NCBI GenBank assembly: GCA_030653935.1
Contig: JAURYL010000061.1
Coordinates: forward strand, 1-43,531
Origin: Pseudomonadota bacterium
GTDB lineage: Bacteria > Pseudomonadota > Gammaproteobacteria > Burkholderiales > Thiobacillaceae
DNA: 43,531 nt
Direction: 5' to 3'
In this document: positions 1 to 8,005 of the stretch, piece by piece
Position numbering within the stretch: position 1 is the stretch's first letter
Layout: the number at the start of each line of letters is the position of its first letter
Program-made: the position numbers and the translations under genes
The notes under the pieces: generated by a model
Database searches by the model: none
What the model was told of the DNA's origin: nothing
What the model saw: only the letters and a program-made list of their open reading frames with translations

Positions 1-48
1 GAAGTATCTGCGTCATATGCCAGTCCTGCCGCTTCAGTAAAAATCAGT

Positions 49-525
49 TTGGCAATATTGCATGATCCAATGCAAAAAAGTGTGCCATCGCAATTTCCAG
101 TTCAGGGGCGGGTTTACTGGGAGGGATCAGGAAGTCTGAATATCGTCATCTACTTCATCAAGAACAAACCACCCTCCGTGGCCGCGCGCATCAACGCGCT
201 CGAAGCCGACGCGACCTTGTGCATGTCCTTCTTCACTTACGCCGAACTACTCAAGGGCGCGGAACGCAGCACCCGCAAGGATGAAGTCCTGCGCCGCCTC
301 GATCGCCTGGCGCGGCTGATCCTGGTCCCTTATGGCGCGCCGCCCGCCCTCTGCGAGCACTACGCCCGCCACGCCAACCGACTGAAACTGGCGGGCACCC
401 CCATCGGCTGCAACGACCTCTGGATCGCCTGCCACGCCCTCGCCGAGGACAGTATCCTGGTAACCAACAATACGGCTGAGTTCACCCGAATCGAGGGGCT
501 GCGCCTGGAGAATTGGGCGGATTGA
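49..525 (+). pseudogene. VapC-like PIN toxin with rearranged 5' end
   Basis: From about base 139 onward the reading frame gives a good VapC/FitB-type PIN ribonuclease: NIVIYFIKN, then TYAELLKG (acidic Glu), CNDLWIA (Asp), LVTNN and a terminal RLENW. VapC proteins normally begin with a short Met...LDTN strand whose Asp is a metal ligand; here the residues before NIVIY are SGSL, so the first catalytic Asp is absent and about 30 unrelated residues precede it. No ATG with a normal VapC N-terminus is visible, and no antitoxin gene lies upstream inside the window. I read it as a toxin gene whose 5' end was replaced by a rearrangement near base 138, probably inactive. A read-through fusion with new N-terminal residues is the alternative. 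Confidence 0.55.
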
Positions 526-557
526 GCGTGGCAACCCGCTGACTTCATCAACAGGGC

Positions 558-669
558 ATAGGTTGGGTTAGCCGACGTCTTCATGTCGGCGTCATCGTCC
601 CCGCATGGGGGAACCCAACATGGCAGCGTTGCAGTTGGGTTACGGCGCCCGCGCCTAACCCGACCTACA
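558..669. repeat. Palindromic repeat, family G (GGTTGGGTTAG type)
   Basis: The outer edges are an imperfect inverted pair: TAGGTTGGGTTAGCC at the left and CCTAACCCGACCTAC at the right, with a second GTTGGGTTACGGC inside. A shorter relative sits at 36638-36681. It fills most of the gap between the toxin remnant and the rpsF promoter. No coding capacity is apparent. Confidence 0.6.
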
Positions 670-716
670 GGTCTACAACTGTGCTGCCGTGAGTTATTGA
701 GCCGTTACCCAACGGC

Positions 717-745
717 TTGCTATCTCCCTGATTTGTAAATAGAAT
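717..745 (+). promoter_or_regulatory. Probable sigma-70 promoter of rpsF operon
   Basis: TTGCTA (717-722) and TAGAAT (740-745) are separated by exactly 17 bases, matching the housekeeping -35/-10 layout. It is the only good match in the gap before rpsF and would give a leader of roughly 105 bases. Confidence 0.5.
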
Positions 746-756
746 GCCGCCCCTTC

Positions 757-856
757 CAAGCCCGCTTGAAATCCCTCGCGGGCTTGGTCGTTTTTATCCA
801 CCCGCCTTGCCCTACCTCGGACGCACGAGGAGGGCCGAAGACCAAAAGGAGTTTCA
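757..856 (+). promoter_or_regulatory. Structured leader of rpsF (attenuator-like hairpin)
   Basis: A perfect 9-bp stem, CAAGCCCGC (757-765) with GCGGGCTTG (778-786), is followed by GTCGTTTTT, which looks like an intrinsic terminator upstream of rpsF. A second hairpin, CCTCG (815-819) with CGAGG (826-830), lies just before the ribosome binding site AAAAGGAG. rpsF leaders in many bacteria are bound by the S6:S18 complex (established knowledge); whether this leader carries that motif is not settled by eye. Confidence 0.4.
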
Positions 857-1255
857 ATGCGCCACTACGAAATCGTATTCATCGTCCATCCCGACCAGAG
901 CGAGCAAGTGCCCGCCATGGTCGAGCGATACAAGACCCTCATCGCCTCCAAGGGCGGCCAGATTCATCGCATGGAAGACTGGGGTCGTCGCCAGTTGGCC
1001 TACACCATCCAGAAGATGCACAAGGCCCATTACCTGCTCATGAACATCGAGATCGACCAGGAAACCCTGGACGAGCTGGAGCACGGCTTCCGCTTCAACG
1101 ACGCCATCCTGCGCCACCTGACCATCGTCCGCGATGATGCCGTGACCGCCGCTTCGCCGATGATGAAGGAAGAGAAGGCGCGCAATATGCTGGCGCCGCA
1201 ATCAGCCCAGCCGGAAGCGCCCGCCGCCGAAGCCGAGGCTGCGGCCGCGGCCTGA
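857..1255 (+). CDS. rpsF: 30S ribosomal protein S6
   Basis: S6 sits on the platform of the 30S subunit and pairs with S18. The 132-residue product starts [14 protein letters not shown], the family's N-terminal strand, and contains [11 protein letters not shown] and the usual helix-strand ferredoxin-like fold up to about residue 95. The C-terminal tail beyond residue 110 is low-complexity Ala/Glu/Pro, as often seen in betaproteobacterial S6. AAAAGGAG lies 6 bases before the ATG. It heads a four-gene run rpsF-priB-rpsR-rplI in the standard order, probably transcribed from the promoter at 717-745 through the hairpin leader. Confidence 0.97.
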   Translation: MRHYEIVFIVHPDQSEQVPAMVERYKTLIASKGGQIHRMEDWGRRQLAYTIQKMHKAHYLLMNIEIDQETLDELEHGFRFNDAILRHLTIVRDDAVTAASPMMKEEKARNMLAPQSAQPEAPAAEAEAAAAA

Positions 1256-1263
1256 GTACGCAA

Positions 1264-1566
1264 CTGAGCACGGAAGACAGCAACCGATTTGAGTTGATGG
1301 TGCGCTTGGCCGGCAGTGACGGCCTGCGCCACACCCCCTCCGGCTTACCCACCCTCCGCTTGCGCGTGACTCACAGCTCGCAGCAACAGGAAGGCGGACG
1401 TAGCCGAGTAGTTGAGATAGAAACCGAGGTCGTCGCATTTGGCGACACGGCGCAGAGGCTGGCCCGCTTGCCGACAGGCGAACAGATCAGACTCTTCGGC
1501 TTTCTCGACCGCAAGGGTGTGAAATACCCGACGCTCGAATTGCACGTCACCGACTTTGTTGCCTGA
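1264..1566 (+). CDS. priB: Primosomal replication protein N (PriB), probable CTG start
   Basis: PriB is a single-strand-binding OB-fold dimer that helps PriA reload DnaB at stalled forks. The frame reads NRFELMVRLAGSDGLRHTPSGLP..., which matches the PriB N-terminus, and ends LELHVTDFVA. The first conventional in-frame start is TTG at 1294, but that would remove the first beta strand residues NRFE. Upstream in the same frame, CTG at 1264 gives MSTEDSNRFEL and a 100-residue protein, close to the roughly 104 of E. coli PriB. No clear Shine-Dalgarno precedes either. It begins 8 bases after the rpsF stop, suggesting translational coupling. The CTG start is inferred; the gene identity from position and sequence is firm. 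Confidence 0.85.
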   Translation: MSTEDSNRFELMVRLAGSDGLRHTPSGLPTLRLRVTHSSQQQEGGRSRVVEIETEVVAFGDTAQRLARLPTGEQIRLFGFLDRKGVKYPTLELHVTDFVA

Positions 1567-1610
1567 CTTTGCCGCATCTTTTGTCGCATCTGACCGAATT
1601 TGAATTGTTC

Positions 1611-1631
1611 AGCCCGCTTTTGAGCGGGCCA
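1611..1631 (+). promoter_or_regulatory. Hairpin before rpsR
   Basis: GCCCGCT (1612-1618) pairs with AGCGGGC (1623-1629) over a TTTG loop in the 82-base priB-rpsR gap. No U-tract follows, so it is more likely an mRNA-processing or spacing structure than a terminator. Confidence 0.35.
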
Positions 1632-1648
1632 GATTGAGGAGTTGAAAA

Positions 1649-1921
1649 ATGGCGTTCATCAAGCGCAAGCCCCGTCCCAAGAACCCCAATGGCGCGGCCC
1701 TGTTCCGCCGCCGCAAGTTCTGCCGCTTCACCGCCGAAGGCGTGAAAGAGGTGGACTACAAGGATATCGACGTGCTCAAGGATTTCATCAATGAGAACGG
1801 CAAGATCATCCCCGCCCGCATCACCGGCACCAAGGCGAAGTTCCAGCGCCAGCTTTCCGTGGCCATCAAACGCGCCCGCTTCCTGGCGCTGATGCCCTAC
1901 ACCGACCAACACACCAGCTGA
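1649..1921 (+). CDS. rpsR: 30S ribosomal protein S18
   Basis: A 90-residue basic protein with the S18 signature: [13 protein letters not shown] near residue 20, [31 protein letters not shown] and [12 protein letters not shown]18 binds 16S rRNA together with S6 on the 30S platform. The ribosome binding site TTGAGGAG lies 7 bases before the ATG. It is the third gene of the rpsF operon, 17 bases upstream of rplI. The single Cys in KFCRF is retained, whereas many family members bind zinc with additional N-terminal cysteines; this one is the zinc-free form. Confidence 0.97.
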   Translation: MAFIKRKPRPKNPNGAALFRRRKFCRFTAEGVKEVDYKDIDVLKDFINENGKIIPARITGTKAKFQRQLSVAIKRARFLALMPYTDQHTS

Positions 1922-1938
1922 GTTCAGGAGACACGAAC

Positions 1939-2388
1939 ATGGAAATCATCCTGATGGACAAAGTGACCAACCTGGGCAACCTGGGTGATGTGGTCAGCGT
2001 TAAAAACGGTTATGCGCGCAACTTCCTGATTCCTCAGGGCATGGCCAAGCGCGCCAACAAGGTCAACGTCGCCGCCTTTGCCGAGCGCAAAGCCGAACTG
2101 GAAAAGCTGTCCGCTGAAAAGCTGGCCGCCGCCCAGGCACGTGCCGAGAAACTGGCCGGCTACACCGTGCAGATCAGCCAGAAGGCGGGTGTGGACGGTC
2201 GTTTGTTCGGTTCCGTGACCAACAGCGACATCGCCGATGCGCTGACCGCGCAGGGCTTCCCCGTTGCGCGCGGCGAAGTGCGTCTGCCGGATGGCCCGTT
2301 CAAGGCCGTGGGCGATTACCCCATCTCCCTGTCGCTGCATAGCGACGTCGAGGTAGAAATCACCGTCGCGGTGCTGGGCTCGGCGTAG
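1939..2388 (+). CDS. rplI: 50S ribosomal protein L9
   Basis: L9 binds domain V of 23S rRNA through its N-terminal domain and projects a long helix to a C-terminal domain. The product starts [19 protein letters not shown] with the [16 protein letters not shown] loop, a charged helix rich in Ala/Glu/Lys at residues 40-75, and a C-terminal domain with [17 protein letters not shown]. At 149 residues it has the family length. AGGAGA precedes the ATG by 8 bases. Its TAG stop lies in the outer edge of a palindromic repeat (2385-2464), and a strong terminator follows at 2475. Confidence 0.97.
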   Translation: MEIILMDKVTNLGNLGDVVSVKNGYARNFLIPQGMAKRANKVNVAAFAERKAELEKLSAEKLAAAQARAEKLAGYTVQISQKAGVDGRLFGSVTNSDIADALTAQGFPVARGEVRLPDGPFKAVGDYPISLSLHSDVEVEITVAVLGSA

Positions 2389-2464
2389 GAGGCCCGCTCG
2401 CGGGCCGAACCAACGCCCGTGAGCGAGTTAGCGAGCGGTTCGCGCCGCAAGCGGTCGCTCCTAC
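2385..2464. repeat. REP-like palindrome at the rplI stop codon
   Basis: The 80-bp segment begins GTAGGAGGCCCGCTCG and ends GCGGTCGCTCCTAC, so the edges form an imperfect inverted pair, with smaller inner palindromes such as GCCCGCTCGCGGGC. The form resembles the GTAGGAGCG-type REP sequences of gammaproteobacteria. The rplI stop codon TAG is part of the GTAGGAG edge. Confidence 0.6.
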
Positions 2465-2474
2465 GGGTGGGTTC

Positions 2475-2502
2475 AAAAAAGGCCGCGTGAGCGGCCTTTT
2501 TT
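2475..2502 (+). terminator. Intrinsic terminator after rplI
   Basis: A-tract (2475-2480), GGCCGC stem, GTGA loop, GCGGCC stem and six T residues (2497-2502). The symmetric A and T tracts make it work for both the ribosomal operon and the convergent Uma2 gene. Confidence 0.93.
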
Positions 2503-2523
2503 ATTTCCAGCGACGGCAAATGC

Positions 2524-3114
2524 CTACGATGGGCAGACCGCGACCATCTCGATCCCGCTATCCGCGTAGAGATCGGCCAGCGGCACGGTCAGATCGACGC
2601 TGGCGAGGCGGACGGATTCTCCCGCCTCATAAACCTCCTGCACCCAGCCGGCCGGGGTGCGCCGGTAGACCTCCACCCAGGCCTTGTTCTGGTCGATCAA
2701 CACATATTCCTCCAGGCTTTCCAGGCGGCGGTAGGACAGTAGCTTCTCGCGCCGATCCACCGGCTCGGTGGAATCCGACAACACTTCCAGGACCAGCTTC
2801 GGCGCCTCGACGTAATCCTTGGGCGCATCCGGGCTGAGATCGACCGCGTCGCAGGTGGCCACCACATCCGGGTAGTAATAGGCGGAATCCACTTTCACCC
2901 TCACTTTCATGTCCGCTATCCAAACTCGACAGGGTGCGCCGCGCAGATGCTGACGCAAGGCAATGAAGGCATTGCCGGCCAGGGTGCCGTGCACCTTCGA
3001 GGCGCCGGCCATGGCGAACACTTCGCCGGCGACGTATTCGTGCCTGACCGGCGCCGCGCGTTCGGCGGCCAGGTAGTCGGTTTCGCTGTAATAGTCGACA
3101 AAAGCGGGTTGCAT
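2524..3114 (-). CDS. Uma2 family (DUF820) putative endonuclease
   Basis: This 196-residue protein matches the Uma2/DUF820 family, a PD-(D/E)XK-fold group of putative endonucleases abundant in cyanobacteria and scattered in proteobacteria; their biological role is not established. Visible family landmarks are the N-terminal TDYLAAERAAPVRHEYVAGEVFAMAGAS, the YYPDVVATCD motif (catalytic Asp region), APKLVLEVLSDSTEPVDRREKLLSYRRL (Glu/Lys region) and EEYVLIDQ. GGAGG lies 8 bases before the ATG. It is placed on the opposite strand between rplI and dnaB, two genes that are neighbours in many proteobacteria, so it is likely a later insertion. It converges on the rplI terminator. Confidence 0.8.
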   Translation of the reverse strand: MQPAFVDYYSETDYLAAERAAPVRHEYVAGEVFAMAGASKVHGTLAGNAFIALRQHLRGAPCRVWIADMKVRVKVDSAYYYPDVVATCDAVDLSPDAPKDYVEAPKLVLEVLSDSTEPVDRREKLLSYRRLESLEEYVLIDQNKAWVEVYRRTPAGWVQEVYEAGESVRLASVDLTVPLADLYADSGIEMVAVCPS

Positions 3115-3250
3115 GGCACTAGCCTCCAGTCACAAATCTCGCCGGATTATGGCATGGCCGGGCGTACCGCTCGTTTCGTCAACAATGTCGGCGAAATAGG
3201 CTGAATCGGCTGCCGCAATTACAATGCCGCCTCTTTTGAGAAACGCACCC

Positions 3251-4621
3251 ATGTCCGACTTCGACCCCGAACTTACCGCTCTGAAACTGCCACCGCATTC
3301 GGTCGAGGCGGAGCAATCGGTGCTGGGCGGGCTGTTGCTGGAGAACCAGGCCTGGGAGCGGGTGGCGGACCTGGTCAATGAGCAGGATTTCTATCGCGCC
3401 GACCATCGCCATATCTGGAAACAGATCGTCCGCCTGATTGATGACAACAAGCCGGCCGACGTGGTGACCGTGGCCGAGTCGCTGGAGTCGATCAACAAAC
3501 TGGACGACATCGGCGGCCTCGCCTACCTGGCCGCGCTGGCGCAGAACACCCCTTCCTCCGCCAATATCCGCCGCTATGCCGAGATCGTGCGCGAGCGCTC
3601 GGTGTTGCGAAAACTGGTGGAAGTGGGTGGCGAGATCACCACCTCCGCGTTCAATCCGAATGGCCGTTCCGCCACCGAAATCCTCGACGAGGCGGAAAAA
3701 AAAGTCTTCGACATCAAGGAAGCCGGCGCCAAATCCACCCAGGGCTTCCTGGCGCTGCAACCCTTGCTCAAGGAAGTCGTCACCCGCATCGACGAACTGT
3801 ACAACCGCGACAACCCCAGCGAAGTCACCGGCGTCGCCACCGGCTACAGCGATCTCGACACCAAGACCTCCGGCCTGCAACCGGGCGACCTGATCATCGT
3901 CGCTGGCAGGCCGTCAATGGGTAAAACCGCGTTCAGCCTGAACATCGCGGAAAACGTGGCGCTGGATTCCAACCTGCCGGTGGCCGTGTTCAGTATGGAA
4001 ATGGGCGCGGCGCAACTGGTGATGCGGATGTTGGGTTCGGTCGGCCGCCTCGACCAGCACAAGCTGCGCACCGGCCGCATCACCGACGATGACTGGCCGC
4101 GCCTGACCCATGCCCTGGGCAGCCTCAACGAAGCCAAGATCTTCATCGACGAATCGCCCGGCCTCACCGCGATGGAAGTGCGCGCCCGCGCCCGCCGCCT
4201 GGCGCGGCAATGCGAGGGCGGCCAGCTTGGCCTGATCGTGCTCGACTACCTGCAACTGATGTCCGGCAACGGCCGGGGCGAGAACCGCGCCACGGAAATC
4301 TCCGAGATTTCCCGTTCCCTGAAGAGTTTGGCCAAGGAACTGCATGTGCCGGTGATCGCCCTGTCGCAGCTCAACCGCTCTCTGGAACAGCGCCCCAACA
4401 AGCGCCCGGTGATGTCCGATTTACGCGAATCAGGCGCGATCGAGCAGGACGCTGACGTGATCCTGTTCATCTACCGCGACGAGGTCTACAACCCGGACAC
4501 CCCGGACAAGGGCTCGGCGGAAATCATCATCGGCAAGCAGCGTAACGGCCCCATCGGCATGGTCCGGCTGACCTTCCTGGGCGAATACACCCGCTTCGAA
4601 AACTTCGCCGGGGGCATGTAG
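3251..4621 (+). CDS. dnaB: Replicative DNA helicase DnaB
   Basis: Hexameric 5'-3' helicase of the replication fork. The N-terminal domain (LPPHSVEAEQSVLGGLLLEN to about residue 110) is followed by a linker and a RecA-type motor with GRPSMGKTAFSLNIA (Walker A), LIVLDYLQLMSG (Walker B region), LSQLNRSLEQRPNKRP and DLRESGAIEQDAD. I prefer the ATG at 3251 (MSDFDPEL) over the one at 3224, because a TACAAT -10-like hexamer overlaps 3220-3225 and would place the transcript start after 3224. The protein ends ...RFENFAGGM, and the TAG stop is the first part of a repeat arm (GTAGCGCAGGC), so a short native tail may have been lost. Confidence 0.95.
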   Translation: MSDFDPELTALKLPPHSVEAEQSVLGGLLLENQAWERVADLVNEQDFYRADHRHIWKQIVRLIDDNKPADVVTVAESLESINKLDDIGGLAYLAALAQNTPSSANIRRYAEIVRERSVLRKLVEVGGEITTSAFNPNGRSATEILDEAEKKVFDIKEAGAKSTQGFLALQPLLKEVVTRIDELYNRDNPSEVTGVATGYSDLDTKTSGLQPGDLIIVAGRPSMGKTAFSLNIAENVALDSNLPVAVFSMEMGAAQLVMRMLGSVGRLDQHKLRTGRITDDDWPRLTHALGSLNEAKIFIDESPGLTAMEVRARARRLARQCEGGQLGLIVLDYLQLMSGNGRGENRATEISEISRSLKSLAKELHVPVIALSQLNRSLEQRPNKRPVMSDLRESGAIEQDADVILFIYRDEVYNPDTPDKGSAEIIIGKQRNGPIGMVRLTFLGEYTRFENFAGGM

Positions 4622-4639
4622 CGCAGGCTTCCAGCCTGC
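4618..4639. repeat. Single arm of palindromic repeat family E
   Basis: GTAGCGCAGGC followed by TTCCA and GCCTGC forms a 6-bp hairpin. The same GTAGCGCAGGC...GCCTGC type occurs as a complete pair at 15218-15274 and as a variant at 42245-42264. It overlaps the dnaB stop codon. Confidence 0.5.
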
Positions 4640-4652
4640 TCTTCACGACCGC

Positions 4653-5825
4653 ATGTCCCGCCCGCTCATCGCCCGCATCAACCTCGCCGCCCTCGCCCAT
4701 AACCTGGGCGTGGCGAAGGCCGCCGCGCCGTATTCCAGAGTCCTCGTGGCAATCAAGGCCAACGGTTACGGCCACGGCCTCGCCCGGGTGGCGCGCGGCC
4801 TGCGGGCGGCGGATGGCTTCGCCGTGCTCACCCTCGAGGAGGCCACGCAACTGCGCGGCGAGGGCTACACCCACCCCATCGTTTTGCTGGAAGGTTTCTT
4901 CGATCCTGGCGAACTCCAGGAGATTTCCCGCCTGCGCCTGCGTCCGGTGATTCACCGCCAGGATCAGGCGGAAATCCTGACCCGCGCGCGTCTGGATCAT
5001 CGCATCGATGTGCTGCTCAAGATCGACACCGGCATGCACCGCCTCGGCCTCTCCCCCGCCCGGGTCGCGGAAACCCTCGCCACCCTGCGCGCGACGGCGA
5101 ATGTCGGCGGCATCACCCTGATGACGCACTTCGCCTGCGCCGACGACCCAGCCGTGGGCGTCGCGGCGCAATTGGCGGTGTTTCGCGCCTGTCTCCCCCT
5201 CCCCCATGGGGGAGGGGCCGGGGGAGAGGGAGCGAGCGTTAAGCACGCACCTTCGGCTAATTTGGCGTTGTTCCCTCTCCCCAGCCCTCCCCCACGGGGG
5301 GAGGGGGCCTATCCCATCACCCTCGCCAACTCCGCCGCCCTTCTGCGCTACCCGGAGACCCACGGCGACTGGGTGCGGCCCGGCATCATGCTCTATGGCA
5401 TTTCCCCGTTCGCCGGCCAGACCGGTGCCGACCTCGGTCTGCTGCCGGTGATGACCCTGGAATCCCGCCTCATCGCCGTGCAACGCATTCGCAAGGGCGA
5501 CGCGGTCGGCTACGGCGCCACCTTCGTCGCCGAACGCGACATGAGCATCGGCACCGTCGCCTGCGGCTACGCCGACGGTTATCCGCGCCATGCCGGCACC
5601 GGCACGCCGATCTTGGTCGAAGGCCACGTCACCCGCACCCTGGGCCGGGTCTCGATGGACATGCTGAGCGTGGACCTCACGCCTGTACCCAACGCCCACG
5701 TCGGCAGCCCGGTCACGCTCTGGGGCGCCGACCTGCCGGCGGAGCATGTCGCCAGCCACGCCGGCACCATCGCCTACGAACTGCTCACCGCCCTCGCCCC
5801 CCGGGTGCGGGTGGAAGAAACCTGA
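4653..5825 (+). CDS. alr: Alanine racemase with in-frame repeat insertion
   Basis: PLP-dependent racemase that makes D-Ala for peptidoglycan. The N-terminal barrel has the PLP-lysine motif [10 protein letters not shown] (about residue 35), HRLGLSP and MTHFACADD; the C-terminal domain has the catalytic-Tyr region VGYGATF and [11 protein letters not shown]. The product is 390 residues against roughly 355-360 for the family. The excess is a block at about residues 181-219 ([12 protein letters not shown]... [10 protein letters not shown]) encoded by a palindromic repeat at 5193-5307; the frame continues into the conserved [10 protein letters not shown], so the gene remains open. Start at ATG 4653, 31 bases after dnaB. 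All catalytic motifs flank the insertion intact, so activity is plausible. Confidence 0.92.
   Translation: MSRPLIARINLAALAHNLGVAKAAAPYSRVLVAIKANGYGHGLARVARGLRAADGFAVLTLEEATQLRGEGYTHPIVLLEGFFDPGELQEISRLRLRPVIHRQDQAEILTRARLDHRIDVLLKIDTGMHRLGLSPARVAETLATLRATANVGGITLMTHFACADDPAVGVAAQLAVFRACLPLPHGGGAGGEGASVKHAPSANLALFPLPSPPPRGEGAYPITLANSAALLRYPETHGDWVRPGIMLYGISPFAGQTGADLGLLPVMTLESRLIAVQRIRKGDAVGYGATFVAERDMSIGTVACGYADGYPRHAGTGTPILVEGHVTRTLGRVSMDMLSVDLTPVPNAHVGSPVTLWGADLPAEHVASHAGTIAYELLTALAPRVRVEET
5193..5307. repeat. Palindromic repeat family A inside alr
   Basis: Left arm CCCCTCCCCCATGGGGGAGG plus GGGGAGAGGG and right arm TTCCCTCTCCCC plus CCTCCCCCACGGGGGGAGGG are near-perfect inverted copies around a unique centre of about 40 bases. 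The whole unit is translated within alr without a stop. A partial copy lies in trpC at 6286-6327. Confidence 0.85.
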
Positions 5826-5844
5826 GTCTTACCGGAAACCCGCC

Positions 5845-6672
5845 ATGTCCGACATCCTCCAGAAAATCCTCGCCACCAAGGCCGAGGAAATCACCGCCGC
5901 CAAACAGATCGAACCGCTGGAAGTGGTGCGCGAAGCCGCCGAATGGGCACCGCCTGCGCGCGACTTCAGTGCCGCCCTGCGCGCCAAGATCGCCGCCGGC
6001 CGCCCCGCCGTCATCGCCGAAATCAAGAAAGCCAGCCCGAGCAAGGGCGTGATCCGCGCTGATTTCAACCCGGCGGAAATCGCCGCCAGCTACGAAAAAG
6101 GCGGCGCCGCCTGTCTCTCCGTGCTCACCGACCGGCAATACTTCCAGGGTGCTCCGGAATACCTGAAACAGGCGCGCGACGCCTGCGCCCTGCCAGTGCT
6201 GCGCAAGGACTTCATGATCGACCCCTATCAGGTGTTTGAGGCCCGCGCCATGGGCGCCGACTGCATCCTGCTGATCGTGGCCGCCTTCCACCTCCCCTCC
6301 CCCCCGCTGGGAGAGGGAAACAGGTTCGATATCGCGCGCATGCTTGAGCTTGAACAACTCGCCCACGGACTCGGCATGGCCGTCCTGGTCGAAAGCCACG
6401 ACGGCGAGGAACTGGAAGCCGCGCTGCAACTGAAGACCTTGCTGATCGGCATCAACAACCGCAATCTGCGTACCTTTGAAACCCGCCTGGAAACCACCAT
6501 CGACCTGATGGAACACATCCCCGCCGACCGCATCGTCATCACCGAAAGCGGCATCCTCACCGCCGCCGGCGTTGCCCTGATGCGCGCGCATGAGGTCGAC
6601 ACCTTCCTGGTCGGCGAAGCCTTCATGAAAGCACCCGATCCGGGTGCCGAACTGGCGCGGCTGTTCTCGTAA
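5845..6672 (+). CDS. trpC: Indole-3-glycerol phosphate synthase with in-frame repeat insertion
   Basis: Catalyses ring closure of CdRP to indole-3-glycerol phosphate in tryptophan synthesis. The TIM barrel shows [11 protein letters not shown] (residue about 55, catalytic Lys), [13 protein letters not shown] (Lys), [12 protein letters not shown] (Glu), [12 protein letters not shown] (Asn), VITESGI (Glu, Ser) and FLVGEAFM. After strand 4 (CILLIVAA) the family normally continues directly with a DDA-type helix start; here 14 residues, [14 protein letters not shown] (residues 148-161), intervene, encoded by a partial copy of repeat family A. Start ATG 5845 (MSDILQKIL) is preceded by a weak GGA and lies 19 bases after alr. 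The other trp genes are not in the window. Confidence 0.92.
   Translation: MSDILQKILATKAEEITAAKQIEPLEVVREAAEWAPPARDFSAALRAKIAAGRPAVIAEIKKASPSKGVIRADFNPAEIAASYEKGGAACLSVLTDRQYFQGAPEYLKQARDACALPVLRKDFMIDPYQVFEARAMGADCILLIVAAFHLPSPPLGEGNRFDIARMLELEQLAHGLGMAVLVESHDGEELEAALQLKTLLIGINNRNLRTFETRLETTIDLMEHIPADRIVITESGILTAAGVALMRAHEVDTFLVGEAFMKAPDPGAELARLFS
6286..6327. repeat. Partial repeat family A inside trpC
   Basis: The segment CTCCCCTCCCCCCCGCTGGG with GAGAGGGAA matches the outer arm of the alr copy (5193-5307). It adds exactly 14 codons to trpC. Confidence 0.7.
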
Positions 6673-6695
6673 TCCTCTGGTGGCCTCGAAAAACC

Positions 6696-6764
6696 CGTCA
6701 TTCCCGCGAATGCGGGAATCCAGAGTGTTGATTCCACTGGGTTCCCGCATTCGCGGGAACGACG
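6696..6764. repeat. Palindromic repeat family D, intergenic copy
   Basis: CGTCATTCCCGCGAATGCGG plus GAATCCAG at the left is mirrored by TTCCCGCATTCGCGGGAACG plus ACG at the right. It lies between trpC and the convergent chemoreceptor gene and could fold into a long stem that stops transcription from both sides. Related copies: 15289-15416, 15455-15482, 22781-22868 and 33829-33937. Confidence 0.85.
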
Positions 6765-6841
6765 AATCAAGCGTTATTCGAGGTGCCCCTCATTGGCTTT
6801 ACGGGCCGGCGAGTAGCGGCTCCGCCAGCTCGCCGCTCAAG

Positions 6842-7972
6842 TCAATGCAGATGCATTTCGGCGCAAAGAATGCCGGGGTCTTTCTGGCCACTTTCCGCCA
6901 TAGTTTCCAGGTTACGCAGGACAAGCAGGCTGGCCGATTCCATCTTGCCCAGTTCGCCCAGTCCGGCGTCGAGTTCACCCGCGTGAAAATGGCGCACGGC
7001 ATTCACCCCGTGCTGATGCACCGCGACATGGGGCGACTCGATCCCCTGATATCCGTTCAACTTGGAAAAGCAGCTCTTGCCGTCGCCCTCGTAGTACCAC
7101 TTGCCGAGACGGCAGCTGGTGTGGCTGGCGAATTCCGTTTCGGTCTTGTCCGATAGCCCGAGGAACACCTTGTAGATATCCATCTTGAAGACCAGATGGT
7201 CCACCTTGGCGGTTTCCACAAAACTCCTGAGGGCGCTGGCGGCGATGGTACCGATCATCTGATCCGAGGAATCCATCAAGCCCTTCATACCCTGGTATGC
7301 CTGCTGTCCATCCTGGTGAAACAGGCGGGTGCTTTCCGGGTCCACCTGCACCTGGTCACGCACCTGGGTGGCCTCGTTCTGCACCGTCTGCACCAGGCTG
7401 GAGATCTCGTTGGTGGCGGCACGGGTACGGTCAGCCAGTTTTCTCACCTCGTCGGCCACGACCGCGAACCCGCGGCCATATTCACCGGCCCGCGCCGCTT
7501 CGATCGCGGCATTGAGCGCCAGCAAATTGGTCTGCTCGGCGATGCCCTGAATCAGTTTGACGATGCCGCCAATCTCGCCGGTACGGTCATGCAGCTTGCC
7601 GACCTTGTCCGAAGTGGTGTTCAAGCGCTGCGTAAACCCCTCCAGACTGCCCGCCATGCGTTCGATGATGCCCAGATTGTCGCCCACGGTATGGCAGGCG
7701 ACGACCACGCGCTCGGTTTCCTGGCGCATGGCCTGGGCAAGCATCGCGAGCGAGGACTGCGATTCCTTCAGTGAACCGCTGAAGCTGCCGATGTGCGGCG
7801 CCATCCCGCTCAGCAACTCCCCTCGGTCATCCCCGCGCGCGGCGGTGGGCTGCACGGTCACAAGCGAATCTCGCGCCAGGCTCAGTTCCCCGCGCAAATG
7901 CTCGTTCTCCGCTTGCACGTCCAGCAAGCGCTGCTGTAGTTCCGCAAACTTTCGCCCTGAACTGAAAAACAT
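6842..7972 (-). CDS. Soluble methyl-accepting chemotaxis protein with C-terminal CZB domain
   Basis: A 376-residue cytoplasmic chemoreceptor: no membrane segments, an N-terminal coiled coil ([19 protein letters not shown]), the MCP signalling hairpin with [19 protein letters not shown] and [16 protein letters not shown], and a C-terminal chemoreceptor zinc-binding domain whose His/Cys pattern is visible as [22 protein letters not shown] and [10 protein letters not shown]. This architecture is that of TlpD-like energy or oxidant sensors that bind zinc at His3Cys. The start at 7972 (MFFSSGRKF) has a GAGGTG six bases upstream; an ATG six codons earlier has none. A FliA-type promoter lies at 8006-8032. 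A hairpin (807-813 pairing with 829-835 of the 6000s) follows the stop without a U-tract. Confidence 0.9.
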   Translation of the reverse strand: MFFSSGRKFAELQQRLLDVQAENEHLRGELSLARDSLVTVQPTAARGDDRGELLSGMAPHIGSFSGSLKESQSSLAMLAQAMRQETERVVVACHTVGDNLGIIERMAGSLEGFTQRLNTTSDKVGKLHDRTGEIGGIVKLIQGIAEQTNLLALNAAIEAARAGEYGRGFAVVADEVRKLADRTRAATNEISSLVQTVQNEATQVRDQVQVDPESTRLFHQDGQQAYQGMKGLMDSSDQMIGTIAASALRSFVETAKVDHLVFKMDIYKVFLGLSDKTETEFASHTSCRLGKWYYEGDGKSCFSKLNGYQGIESPHVAVHQHGVNAVRHFHAGELDAGLGELGKMESASLLVLRNLETMAESGQKDPGILCAEMHLH

Positions 7973-8005
7973 GCCCGGCACCTCATCCAATCTTTGGTGG
8001 GAGCA

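Noticed and set aside
6696-6764. Simple terminator after trpC
   Set aside because: The hairpin lacks a U-tract and recurs elsewhere, including inside genes, so it is a repeat element first; a terminating effect is only possible.
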